A stretch of DNA of 64,000 nt from Coturnix japonica (lineage: Eukaryota > Chordata > Aves > Galliformes > Phasianidae): NCBI RefSeq assembly GCF_001577835.2, contig NC_029516.1, forward strand, positions 59,748,312 through 59,812,311. Reading direction: 5' to 3'. Positions 21,301 to 34,159 of this stretch are shown piece by piece. The notes under the pieces are model-generated. The model was not told where the DNA came from. It saw nothing but the letters and a program-made list of their open reading frames with translations, and did no database searches. Positions within the stretch are counted from its first letter, which is position 1; every line of letters starts with the position of its first letter. The position numbers and the translations under genes were made by a program.

Positions 21301-24300
21301 TGGAATGGTGATATTCATTTGGAAGATGTAAGAAAACTTTCCATAATGGAAAATATCTCCCTCAGGGTTGTTTGGCTAAAGCTCCAGTTAAGATGTTACC
21401 TACACCTACAAGGAAGTCAGAGAAAGGTCTATAATGAAATTCTAGTAAAAGCATACCTGTGATAAAAAGCTGATGCTGAGGATTTACAGTGAACCACAAT
21501 TGAGAAACGATGAGAATATTGCAATAACTCTGGCAGACCTCATTCTTCAAAGCATTACTTCATCTTAAACCTTTTTTTAGGTATTTTTGCCTCAGAGGAC
21601 TATGCCTCAGTGTTCATCAATACAATTTGTAGCATAATGAGGGCTTGGATGAGTTATGTGAAAGAGATTTCTATAACAAATCTGGTATTCTCAATAGGAG
21701 CCTCACCTATTTCAAAAGACAGTGTGGTGAAAGCTATCAGTAACAGAAAACTCTGGAGTTTGTCAGAAATCACTGGAGGAGACAAGGCCAGCAAGAAAGA
21801 TTTAAGATCAGGCACAACTAATACAGATCCTGTATTGTGTAAACTCAGCTTTCCTAATAATTGAAGGAAACAGGCTGGAAGCTGCTCTCAGAAAGAGGCT
21901 GAAAGAACTCTTAATTCTCCTAATCAGCAATTCCTGCAGACTACTAGGCACCCTGATATCTTGTAGAAAAGAGGAAAAGAGATTTCCAAACCAGCCAAAT
22001 AAGGATGTAAGATGTATAAAAGTACAAAATGTGAATTACATGCAGAATAATAAAATCCCAGCCATGTTAAGAACCCAAAATGGAGATACAATGAAGGAAC
22101 GGGTAATAATTTGTAGTAAACCTAGGAAAGCAGGAATTTGCTCCAAGTGTTGGTGTTCAGCACCTCCCACTTTGGAGTACCAGTGGGGTTTTAGCTGCCA
22201 TGGCAACAGACCCTATGCAGAGGGTGGGGGAGGGCAGGTAGGGGAAGGAAGAAGAATTTGTGTTAGTGCCTTCTCTCCCTGTGTAATGAAATCGCACAGG
22301 TTGGCAGAACACAGGCTCTGTAACACTCCTCACTTCAAACGGCTGCGCTGAGAATTAGCTGCGTCCCTCACCATTACACAAATTGATCATTAAAGTTGCC
22401 ATTTCAACAGTCATAGAACTTGCGCAGGAGAAATACAGGGCTGGAATGAAGTTTGCATGATTTTCCTTTGAGTTTGGGAAAAAAAAAGCAAAAACAAAAA
22501 CTTGAGTGATTCTCCCACACAGCTTTGTTCTCTCCTTTAATACTTCTTTTCCTGCTGGTTTACCATCACTTCATCAGCGGGACTTTGCCCCAGGGCTTTG
22601 GGGGAACAGCACTGAGCATAGCGGAAAGGTTTGTAAAGCTCAGTGCAGAAACTCTTCACCTCAGATCCTATCTATCTTCTCCCACCCACTCTCTCTTTCC
22701 TTTTTCTGGCCTATTTCCCCCTTAAGTCTTTTGTTTCCTGAGAATGAGCAATTAAGAAGATGAGGATTATTTTTTGTCTCAAAAAAATAAAAAAATAAAA
22801 AATCTTTGTCACGTGCCCCATCAAACTTGCAGCATATTGCAAAGTAAAATACCCCTGGGAGGGCTTAGGTGCTCTTCAGACTTTGTAGCTAGGGCACCCA
22901 GCATCGCTGCATGCCCATATACCTACAGTTGATAGGAGGGGAGAAAGGAAGAAAAAAGTGAGGAGGTGTGGGAGGAGGATGAGGGAGACGAATACCAAGT
23001 GTTCAGGCAGAACGAGGGACAGCAGTTCCTCCACCCATATGTTTATTCCTTTCTCTACCCCCATTATAAGATGGAACATCCCTAGGCTGGGTACTTTCTA
23101 AGAGGTGGTCTTCCCCTCCAACTTTTCCCACTTCTATGTTGGGACCAGAGACCGTGCGTGCATTTATGGGTAAGCATAAACGATAGAGGGAGCTTACCAA
23201 CAGGTAGGCACCATCTGGGGGTTTCTGCTGCCAGGTAAGAGTTGGGTTTTCTTCTCCTTGTTGAGCTGTCTTTTCAAGACGATGTTTCTGTCCTGGTATG
23301 CTGTTTCCTCTTAGTCTAGCAAGTGCAGCTTCCACGCCTGTGGGCTGCCACACAGCAAAGGCATGTCTAAGGAGGCTTATTGCAGAGCAGACGTGTTTCC
23401 ACTGGGGGAAGGACTTTTTCATTGCCTGGGCTTTGAACGAGCGGAGAGGCACTCCGGGAGCTGCCTGGTGGAGCCTCAGCCCACCGCATGCATGTTTAGA
23501 GACGGGCCCTTCCCCAGACCTGACCACCTGGCTGGCCCCACATGCCAGCCCTGGGGAGGGCACACATTGCTGCTGCCCCCACAGTGCCACAGGTGAGCGG
23601 GGGGCCCATTCACAATGGGAGAGAGAAAATCCTGTTAGCAGGGGCTGGTACCCAGCTGAGGGCCCTGGTGATGGTCAAGGAGATGCTGTGACCATGGCCA
23701 GTCACTGTTTTCCAGGCAGTGTCGCCAGCCCAGATGTGCATAGGTGGAATGGATGTGGTAACTTTTGTATTATGCCCATTTTATTTATTTCAGTACTCCC
23801 TCAAAAGGCAATGATAAAGTAGAATTGGGTTTGATTTTATTCTTCATAAGTGTGGTAAAGCACCGCACTCTTCCCTTTCTTATCCTCACGGAGATGAGAA
23901 TGTCCTTGGTTTTGATGGCTCCTGCTTAGCTACGTTCAAGAGCACTTCTTCTATTTCACAATTAGTATTACAGAATGTATTGACTGAATTAGACAATCCT
24001 CTCACTTAGGCAGCTACTCTTCCTTGACTATTATGGAGAAAAGCAGCTTAAAATAGGGGAATAATTTTTTTAAGACAGAAAGCAGCCTTATACAGTGCTT
24101 TTTTAATTCCTAATAAAAGTTACAAAATGGATTTAGAAGGACTAAACCATGAAAGATGTCTGAATATCTTCAGAGTGCTAAGTAAGCTTCTGAAGATACT
24201 ACTTGTAATTAGTAATTCTGCTTAGATGGCATTTGATTGAAGGAAGAGAAAATGTGTTGTCTGTGTGTGTTTACACATTTAACTGCTAATGCTTTGGTAT

Positions 24301-26107
24301 ACTTGTTTTTTTTGTGTTTTGTTTTTTCTCACTGTATGGTTACTTGCTTATGTAAGAGCTGAATATCTTTACTGTCAGAAAACCTGCATTATATACAGGC
24401 ATAGCAATAAGGACTGCTAAAATCAAGAAATATGTTTTTATCATTGCAATTATTACATGGCAAGGATATGTCCTTAAAACAGCATGCAAATCTAAATCTT
24501 GTGTCAAGGTAATTGTTAGTGAAGTTAGGAGTTTGTTGTCTAAAAGACACAACTTTAAGAAATTTTTGTTTACTATGCATACACATCCATGCCTAATCCC
24601 TTCTGCAGTCCCACACATGTTGACAGAAGTCTAGTTCTTTGTTACAGTTATCAAATTACCTGGTCCAGTAACCTGGCCTCAGGGAAATATTGTGCCACTG
24701 CTTTGGGTTATTCTTTGACAACGTTCCTGCCATGTCTGGGATGGAAGAGCCAATATGGGCCATCTGTCCTCATGTTTCATGGCAAACTGGAGAAATGTGG
24801 TGTGCAGGATGACAGGGCAAAAAGCTAAGGGTGTCGCTACATCCAGGTCCACAACCAACCATGTCAGACTCCATGGGTAACTCCCTGGACTGATATCTCT
24901 GACCACCTGGTGCAGCTGGGATTGCATTACAAATTTTCCCAGTATAACACCAATGAAACCAGAAAGACCTTTGAACAGCAGTAGTTTGTGGTCAGAGAAA
25001 CACCCACATTTGTACTTGTTGAACAAAAAAGGGAAGACTGGACTTAACAATAGATTGGTCTATGGTACCCTGTGCACAGTGTTATGTTCTCTGTCTTAAT
25101 AGTTTCCTTCAGAGACACTGCCAGAACATCTGAAGGTGTGTGCTTGTACTGACAAGTAGAAGAGTTGTTTGAGCCTTGCTGTTGATCCTCCATCCCTTCA
25201 CAGTCTGTACTAACTCAGTGTGGCATGATGCATTCAAGCACCATACATTAACTTGTGTGATGCAGTTAAGCACTGTTGTGTCATATTCCATCTCAGCAGC
25301 TTCATGGCACATTCTTCGTCAGCCCTGTATATGGGGTGCAGTGGAGGAGACCATGCAAGTCCCTGTTGCCCTGCTGGACCTTCCCAGCCTGGACCTTGCT
25401 TTGCTCAAAAATAAGGAAAATTATCATAATCCACATTTCAAATGTTATCCTTTCAGTTTCTGTAAAATAAAAGCTTATTTCACATACCTACGTGGCAGCA
25501 CACTATTATGTGAGTCACACCCATACTCATAAGTTTGAATGAATTTACCCCCATGTGAGCGCTGTGAGGTACATGCAGTCATTCCCCACTGTACATGTTT
25601 GGGAGTGTGGTATGCAGTGTGACGTTTCCCAAGACCACAACAAAGAAGGAAAAGGCTGTAAGTTTTCTGCGAGCACAGGATCCTTGAAAGTCACAAATGG
25701 ATTTACATACAAACATACAAATTCTAAAAACCTTTGATGTCTTTTATTTGTGTAAGGTCTGTGTTTTAGGCAAACTTAGAAGAATAAGAACTTCTATTTT
25801 CGGCCAGTGGTTCTATAAAACAGTGCTGCTCAGATGTGAGCACAGAAGCTGATTTCATAAATATTTTCAGATCTGATTTAGAGAGATTGAAACTAAGAAC
25901 CAAGTACCGTACTATGTAAGTAGAGATTTAAGAATTACTGATACCTTTTGTTCCCAAAGTGCAGCATTTAGGTTTTCTTTACTTCTTTGTATTTACCTGC
26001 AAAGAAGCATATTCACATTTTTCCTCTAACAACTGACAAAACCACTGAGCCCTAAGGCCCTAACTGATACGGTGAAGGGAGCTAAACCTCTTTATTCTTG
26101 TGTAACT

Positions 26108-26243
26108 CATTAGCTAACATCAGGCGATTAGAGCTAATGTTTCAATATAAAACAATTCAAGTCCCTCATTAACAAGACTAGATTTCCTTTGATCTAATTA
26201 CTCAATGTCCCACATATGTGGGAAATTCAGAGATCAGCTCTGA
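26108..26243. promoter_or_regulatory. Inverted-repeat cluster upstream of SLCO1C1
   Basis: Three close inverted repeats: CATTAGCT/AGCTAATG (26108-26115 and 26132-26139), the perfect 14-bp palindrome CCCACATATGTGGG (26209-26222, with an E-box-like CATATG core), and TCAGAG/CTCTGA (26228-26233 and 26239-26244). They sit 400-540 bp upstream of the ATG. A regulatory role is inferred from structure and position only. Confidence 0.3.
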
Positions 26244-26643
26244 GAAATCTCTGCAGACATGGTCACATCTAGAAATGTGAACTTACATATAGGTTCCAGA
26301 AATGTGATTTAAAATGTTAACGAGCCTCTCTTAGTCTGCTGATGATGCCTGGCCAAATGTTCAATGAAATCACATTGATGATGATAGCAAGAGAATGAAG
26401 ATGAAGATTGTTTACTGAGTACGATTTAATCTTCATTATTATAGTCAAGTGGATTGCAAATTTCCTTAATTAAACATCCAGTGCACTGGTCAGATTCTGT
26501 TGTAAAGTTTGATAATTGCTGTTGTAGGGAAAACAGTACAAGAGGGTGTTGCTGTCACGTGACAAACTTTTGAGGCTGAGCTGAAAGGATGCCCTTTAAA
26601 AATGTTCTTTGTGTTTTCTGGTTTAGAGGCAGGGGATATCATC

Positions 26644-26772
26644 ATGGAGATTTCTTCAAAAGAAAATGCTCAGTTATTCTCCAACAACACAATCCTGCCT
26701 GCTGACCGATCTTCATTCAAATCTGAATCTTCTACTTCCAAGGAAAAGCAATCATGTTGTGGAGGTATAAAG
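26644..26772 (+). CDS. SLCO1C1: SLCO1C1 coding exon 1
   Basis: Cytoplasmic N-terminus of 43 codons ending CCGGIK, phase 0, donor GTAGAG. A TTTTCTGGTTTAG acceptor at 26626 implies 17 nt of 5' UTR in this exon and a non-coding exon further upstream, as in other SLCO1 genes. Confidence 0.95.
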
Positions 26773-29700
26773 GTAGAGTAAGAACTTCTGAATATTCTGG
26801 TAGAGACTTAGAAAGCTTCTTTTTTTTTTTTTTTTTCTGTAAACTAACCCTTTGTAAGTTGTGATGATGTGTTGGTGAGTCAGTATGAAATTATTAAAGG
26901 TACTTCAAAGCCACAAAAATATCTGCCTCTGATCTTTGTTTGCCTAACATTTGGCAATATTCAAATATGACGTGCTGATTGATGCTTGCATGTTACAAGA
27001 TCTTCATCCTGTAGGGTCAGTAATATGCTCCTAATTGCACCAGGCTATTTTCGTGAAGTTAAGAACAGAGTATAAGAAGCCAGATACTACCTTCAGACAG
27101 ACAGATGTTAATACAGATGGCATTTTAAAGATTGTAGCCTCCCAAGCTCTGGGAAATATTATTTGTATTATGATCTGTGTGTTCTGAGTCCAATGTTGTT
27201 GTAACATTCTTCATTCAAGAGGATTCTGTATGAAGGCACTTTGAATTGAAGTATCTGCTTTATCAGCATTCCTGGTACCCACAGCACTTTAGTGATGCAA
27301 AGGAAGCCCCCTGCTTTAGCCTTATAACAAGGCTACACCTCAGACCATTGCCCCTTGGAGGAGGATTCCCCACTTTCTGGGACACTGGGGGTACAGAAGA
27401 CAGTATGATGCTTTGCATGTCATCTCTACCCACTTTCCAAAGCCAAGCTGTGAAATGCTGAGACTCCTGGGTGAGGTCTCAGTAAATCACCATACAACAG
27501 TGAGAAAAATAATTTGAGTTATATAGAAAACGATTCATCAGCCTTGCCTAGTTCTTTACAGACTGCATTTCCCCCCCCCCCCCCCCCAGTTATTTTTGTG
27601 GTTCTTCCAAGTGAACGAAGATACTGGCAATTTATTCACAGATCCTGATTCAGCTTCCAATTAAGTCACCAAGACCAATGGCTATTTAACTGAAGTCTAC
27701 AAATCATGCAAAGCAGTAAAATATAGTCATGTTAATGAAGTCTAATAACTGCTATCAACATTTTATTTCCTCAGTATTCTTCCTGATTTTACCTGTTTCT
27801 GTAAAGGCCCAGAATTGGAATCCTGCCTTGAAACAGAAAATAAGTTGTATTAATTTAATCTGTAGCACAATCATAATTTTATCATTGTTCTTCCATTTGC
27901 TCTAAAATAATCCAGTCCCCTCACTGAATAAAGCTCCAATCAGAGATTAGCCAGTTAGGAATCAGCTTATGAGATCCAAGAATAGAAAAGAAATAATATT
28001 TCAGCTCAGATATTTTCTGTTCCAGATTTTTTTGCTTTTGGGAACCAAAATGTTGTGATTAACCTTTAGATTAAAAAAAAACAAAAACAAAAACTCACAA
28101 ACCAAACCAAAACAATAAGTTGTTGTGGGTGGTGATTTGTTTCTTTTTGTTTTGTTTTGTTTTTTAACTAATTACCAGCAATCCTGTGTTTTAAAGTTAC
28201 CTTCATAAACAGAAAAGATATGGTTAGATGTTTTACTTACAGTCATTCACAGACCACTGAAGAAAGTGAAATCCTGTGCACCTTCCTGTCCCAGATGTAA
28301 ATCAGGAGCATTTTTCCACTGTTGCACATGTTCTCCATCTCTTTGCGGGATCAGCTCCAAACCCACTGGAAAAATGTGTACCAGAGAGATGGAGAAGTTT
28401 GAAGTTCTAATTTCACCTGTATGATTTTCTTGTGGAAAACCATACTTGCTTTCACATTGCTATTTAAAATTCAAGAGCATAAACACAGAAAATGTAAAAT
28501 ATTAAGGCAGTATTTTTAATAGAGAGCTTTTGAGAGCCTTCACCATGGGAAATGATGAGATGTGTTCATTTACACACAGGTGCTTCTGAAAGAGAAATGA
28601 CCAGCTCTGTATGAAGAAAAAATGCATTAAATGTGACACAGAGCTATTTTTGAACCTTGACATGAGAACTGGCATCCAGCAGTGATGTCAATATTACTAC
28701 TAATGTGCTTTGTCAGAAGTGATGTTGTAAGGAGAATTGCACTGGCAGGGTTCCAGCATGCTGGAAAAGCTTCCAGCCTGATTGCTCACAGGTCAGGCAT
28801 AAGGAGTAGGACAAGAGTCTTGGTCTCTCTGTACATCACACAAAACTGTGCCTTCTAGTTATTTGTTTACAGTTTTTGTCACTTTTTGCAAAGAGCAAAC
28901 ATGTATATTCAAATAATGCAGCTCGTATTTGAAGGTAGAAGACGTGGTTTCCAACAGTAACTGCATGGTGTGAGTGTATCCCTGGAACTAGTAAACTTAG
29001 TAAAGGTGTGTTTACATTAGGCAATAGCACTGTGGGAGTGGAACAGCTGAGGACCCTGTGTTCACTGTACACGCATTTCAGTGTGGGGAGTTATTTCAAG
29101 CTTGATATAATCCTGTTCCACAGACTGAAGAGCCCTTAGATGTTAAAGTGCCTTTCTGGAGTACTTCTTTAACTATTTTGGAAGGAATTTATTCTACTTG
29201 TTTGTAGTGTGAACCACTGGGGCCAGGAATTTCATTTCCAAAGCCCAATCCTGAATTAGACTAGGACATTAAAGCTGATGTGAAGCAGCTTAGAAATAAC
29301 TAACAAAGTAAAACAATCTTCCTGATTTTAATCACTGTCAATTTCTTTCACAGATATTTCTTGGTGCATTGTCTTTTGTTTATTTTGCTAAAGCACTGTC
29401 AGGAAGTTATCTAAAAAGTACCATCACGCAAATAGAAAGAAGATTTGATATCCCTTCCTCTTTGGTTGGCATTATTGATGGAAGCTTTGAAATTGGTACG
29501 TGCTGCATAAATTCATTTTTGTTTTCAGAAAAAAATATGGTGATGCAATCTGTTGTGAAAAAATGATTTCATGATTTTTCTCTGACCATTAAAACTGAAC
29601 AAGGTTTACTTAGTAGTAATCAGTATGTCTATCAGTATGATCACACTGGACAAGATAAGGTTGCTAACACAAGCAAATCAACATATAGTGGGCTTTGATA

Positions 29701-32700
29701 TGCTTATCTGCTAGTTTATTAATACTAATAGACATGTTAATTGATAAATGAGAATTTGACAACTTGCAAAGATTTTAGCCTTCTCTCTCCTTCAGTTGGG
29801 GTTCAAAACTATGTAGTCTGTGTTCACTGTCCAGTGTTACATTAAGCTTAGGAGTATGACACCATCATCTCTTGCTATTTTGTCTCTTGGCTGTGCGGTG
29901 AGCTGTGGCATTCATGAGAATAAAATCTTAGTTGGTATATAAAGCATTGTTGCTCTATCATCTTACACAGCTCTCTTTTCCAGTCGTTTTTCCAAGTGTT
30001 TGTGGTTTTCTTATTATGAAAGGTACTAGGCTCCTGTAGAGATACCTGGAAACAGGCTGAAGTACCAACCACATGCAGTCAGCCCTCTCCCTTGAAAGGG
30101 CTGCATACACTGTGAATAATTTTGCTAAGGGGTGTTTTATCAACAAGCCATAAAACTTACTTTTCATTTTGTACTCTCTAAGGGAACCTCCTAATCATAG
30201 TTTTTGTAAGCTACTTTGGAGCGAAGCTTCACAGGCCAAGAATAATTGGAGCAGGCTGCTTAATTATGTCAGCTGGAACATTCCTAATTGCAATGCCCCA
30301 GTTCTTCATGGGACGGTAAGCTCAAAGTGGTTGGTATTTTCCAACTGGGCGATGCATGCTGGATGCTAGTTCACTGAGATATGTAAGCACTGAGTGTGAA
30401 AAGGTCCACAGAAACAGTTGTACAAAGGTGTGGATACTCAATCTAATATTAATCACAAAGACTTATTTTATTACAGCAGAGCTAACATTTTAACACCTAT
30501 GCCATTCCGAGTTTTAATCAACTTAAGTTTTATTAGACTATGAGCTCAAATATCAGCCATGTGTTGACACGATTTAAAAATGTTTGAAGATTTGGTGAAG
30601 TGATTACTAAGGTAATGAAGAAAATATGAGTATCAAACAAGAGCCAGTGTGTCCACTGTCTGATACTCTTTTGTACAGATTCACATATCACAGTAGAGTA
30701 GATTTCCTGTTAAACTGAAATGCATCACTGTGACACAAAAGGAATCAAATGGGGAATATTCATACACTACTACAGTGTAAACCAAGTGTCATTTATTCAC
30801 TACAAACAGATCATTTGGAATACTAGATGCAGATAAAATCTGCATTCAAGTGCTGTGTTTAAGTGCTCTCCTCCATGGTAGCAGGAGATGTGTTTGTTTC
30901 TTTTTTCTTCTAACTTGGGAGAGTAAAAAACAACTTTGGTTTGTAAACAGATATCAGTATGAAAGATTTCCTTCCACCATCAATTCAACTGTTAGCATCT
31001 CTCCATGTCTGCAGGAGAAAAGCCAAACTCCACTCTCGGCCTTGGAAAAATCTCAAGCCAAAATAAATGCAGGTGAGAGCAATATATTTTACTTACTGTG
31101 GAGAGCACCCTAGAACATATCAGAAGGCTCTCAAATGCTGACTTTATTAGAATGAAAAAAAACTGGAATCAGAAGGATCTGTCCCAGAGAAAAGCCAGAT
31201 CTACCTAATGAGACTGATTTATTAAAAGTAAATGAATATCTGTCACTACTCATAGCCAAGATGTCTTTTCAGGCTGCCACCTCTTCTCTGGCAACTTTCT
31301 GCAGCATCATGGCTTGCAGAAACCCCAAACTCTCACAGAGCCCTTAGAAAGTCTTGGCCTTCCCTCTGTCATTAAATGAACCTTAGGGTCCTCGTCCTGC
31401 TGGAAATAGCAGATTAGGTCTTCCAGACTGCAAACCAACTTCCTAATTTCTCTTCCTGCCCACTGCCCTCTGTTTTGCACAGCAGGAAGCTTTCAGCCCT
31501 CTGAGGTGTGCTCAGCGCAGAGCTGATGGTGGCTGTAGCTCCTCACAGGGAGTGGAGGGCACCACAGAGCTCTTCTCTGTGGGGGACAGGGTCTGCACCA
31601 GAGGGTGGTGGGCATGGAACGGGCTGCACAGGGCAGTGGGCATGGCCACAAGTGCCAGAGTTCAGGGAGCATTTGGACAGCGCTCTCAGACATAGGGTTT
31701 GGATTTTGGGTGGTCCTGCATGCAGCCAGGAGCTGGACACGAAGATCCTTGTGGGTCCAACTTTGGATGTTCTGCAGTGCTAAGATATTTAAAAAAACAG
31801 CCAACTTGTAATATGTTTTACTATTTACCTGAAGTAGTTCTTCCTAGACAAATGTCCACCTCAGTCTAATGGGGTTAAAACTGCTACCACCTCTGGCCCC
31901 AGAATATTTTTCAGATTTCCTACTATTTTTCCCACATTAAAAGAATTTTAGAAGTCCTGTGCGTTCACTGTAAAAATGTTGTGGTAAAAACACATTGTTG
32001 TCTCTCTTGTGGTATATCCAGGATGCGAAAAAGAAGCAGGCTCTTCCATGTGGATCTATGTCTTACTGGGAAATCTTTTGCGTGGAATAGGTGAAACTCC
32101 TATCCAGCCTCTGGGAATTACATACATTGATGATTATGCCATTGAAGAGAATGCTGCCTTATACATTGGTAAAGTAAATAATTCATGGTGTTTTTTTCCT
32201 AATGTATTTTTCCCTAGAGTAAATATAGTCATTTTTACTAATGGAGTGACTACTGTTGAATTAACTTGCACTGATTGTTTTACTTGCATTATTTCCAATA
32301 TTAAAGTTTATTTAACAATCATATACATTAAAGGTTCCAAGTTCCCTTTTAATTATACTAGCACAGTTCCATTATCTTAATTTGAGGAAAGAATTTGACC
32401 TTAGGTTCCTGCTGTTACCCTAATCTTCCTAATTCTTCTGAATGCAGACTGCTGAGCCTCTGTGCACATTCAGTTCTCTGGAAAGTGATAAAAACATGTT
32501 ATTTTAAGTACTTAAAATAGAATTTCAGTGGGCACTCATGACTTTCCCTTCAGACTGAATCAGGTTCACAAACAATAGTACTTGAGGCTTGAAAAAGTAT
32601 ATATCACCTTTTTCTTCTTTTATTCATTGTGTGAAGAGCTCTGTGCATTCACCAAGAATATTACCAAAAGGTCTGTCTCCATCGGCATCTCATCTCACAA

Positions 32701-34100
32701 AGTTTCCATTATGGGAAAACCTCAAGATCTCTGCTTAAAAGACTCAGTCTTCCCAGATTTCCAGATCAGTTTTGAACATTCAAAATATGGAATGTTTGTC
32801 TTAAGGAGTTTTGAAATATGTTAGGATTGGATATTGAACCAAAGTGGTTTTTCTGCGTGCTCACTGTCTACCACAATTTAAAGTTTATTTCAGTATTTGT
32901 TTTCTAAGTACTTCAACCAAGCTGGCTGAAGTGTTTATAGTAATTATAGATGGGTGCTATTATTAAGTTTAGGCTATCTAGTTCCCTGATCTATTATTTT
33001 AGGCTGAATTTTGTTCTTTAGTTGTTCTTTAACAACAAAATATCAACGTGACAGTGAAGTGGGTGAAATTTTATTGTTTTTTCCTTCTTGCAAAAGTGCT
33101 AGCTTCAGTAACTGATGTGCAAGAGAGCAAAGGTGGATTAGTATTTTAAGACTGTGTCACTTGTTACCTATCATGCTGTACTCTGTTCCTTTGTGCAGCA
33201 GGAGCTTATGTTTATTTTCACTCACAAGAGTAACAGTCCCCTGGTTTCTATTACAGGCTGCGTACAGACACTTGCAATTATAGGTCCAATATTTGGCTTT
33301 CTTCTTGGATCTCTGTGTGCCAAACTTTATGTTGACATTGGCTTTGTAGACCTTGGTAAGTCAGAAAATTCAAGTTTAAAATGATCAATTGAGCTCCAGT
33401 ATGCCCGTTTTAGGCATATGTTCCATTTAAAGAACTATTAAGTTAGCTTCTATAGATAAAAGGCTAATGAGGGCAGAGCAGCTACTCTCTGAGATAAACT
33501 AGATGACTGAAGTGCAGTGCCTCGTACCATAATGTCTATCCACAGAGCCAAGTATGGAAGAAATAGGAGGCTCGATACTCCTTCAGCCCCAGCACAGCTT
33601 TAGCTGGCGCCCTCAGGAGTTGTGCTGGTGAGGAGGTATGGGCAGACAGCAGGCACCAGGAGGGGACAGGACTGAAGCTCCTGCCAAGAGAATTCCTTTT
33701 TCATATTCCAGTGTATCACCATTGCCTAGAACACAGGTCTTGCAATGCATGCAAGAGCTCTTAACTAACTTCCTCCTGATAGAACACCTTTCTTCTGGAT
33801 GGGCTTGTGACCCTTAAACAGAACAGAAGAGATGGTCTTAACTGGATCGCTCTGTGGCCTGATGCTCGCAGCCTCTTTGGGAATGTGTGAGCAGTGTTTT
33901 GAGACAGGACACCAGTGTTACACAGGAATCAGCATGCCTTGTCACCTCCCTGAAATTTCTAGATTGCTCTTATAATGTCCATAGAGACACATGGCACAAT
34001 TCAGTCTGGTGGCGGGAGAATAGACCTCTCTGGAGAAAGTGCCCACAAAATCATCTTCCTTGCTGTCAGCAAACTTTCCTTAAACAACTTCCTTTCTTTC

Positions 34101-34159
<59 letters not shown>

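Larger units (their letters stand above)
11251..26626. other. Gene-poor interval between PDE3A and SLCO1C1
   Basis: No exon of a recognised gene and no clear transposon was found. It holds a (CATC)n array, T, A and AT runs, a UTR-like AT-rich stretch at 15.6-16.7 kb, a 131-codon minus ORF at 18418-18813, a GC-richer patch at 23.29-23.70 kb and an inverted-repeat cluster at 26.1-26.25 kb. The SLCO1C1 promoter and any non-coding first exon must lie in its right part, but I could not place them. Confidence 0.6.
26773..30950 (+). other. SLCO1C1: SLCO1C1 introns 1-3
   Basis: Introns 26773-29353, 29496-30182 and 30316-30950. Intron 1 has a 17-base T run (about 26820-26836) and a 17-base C run (27571-27587). 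No transposon or extra exon was recognised. Confidence 0.8.

Noticed and set aside
31493-31811. Four overlapping ORFs on both strands
   Set aside because: All fall within a CR1 3' segment.
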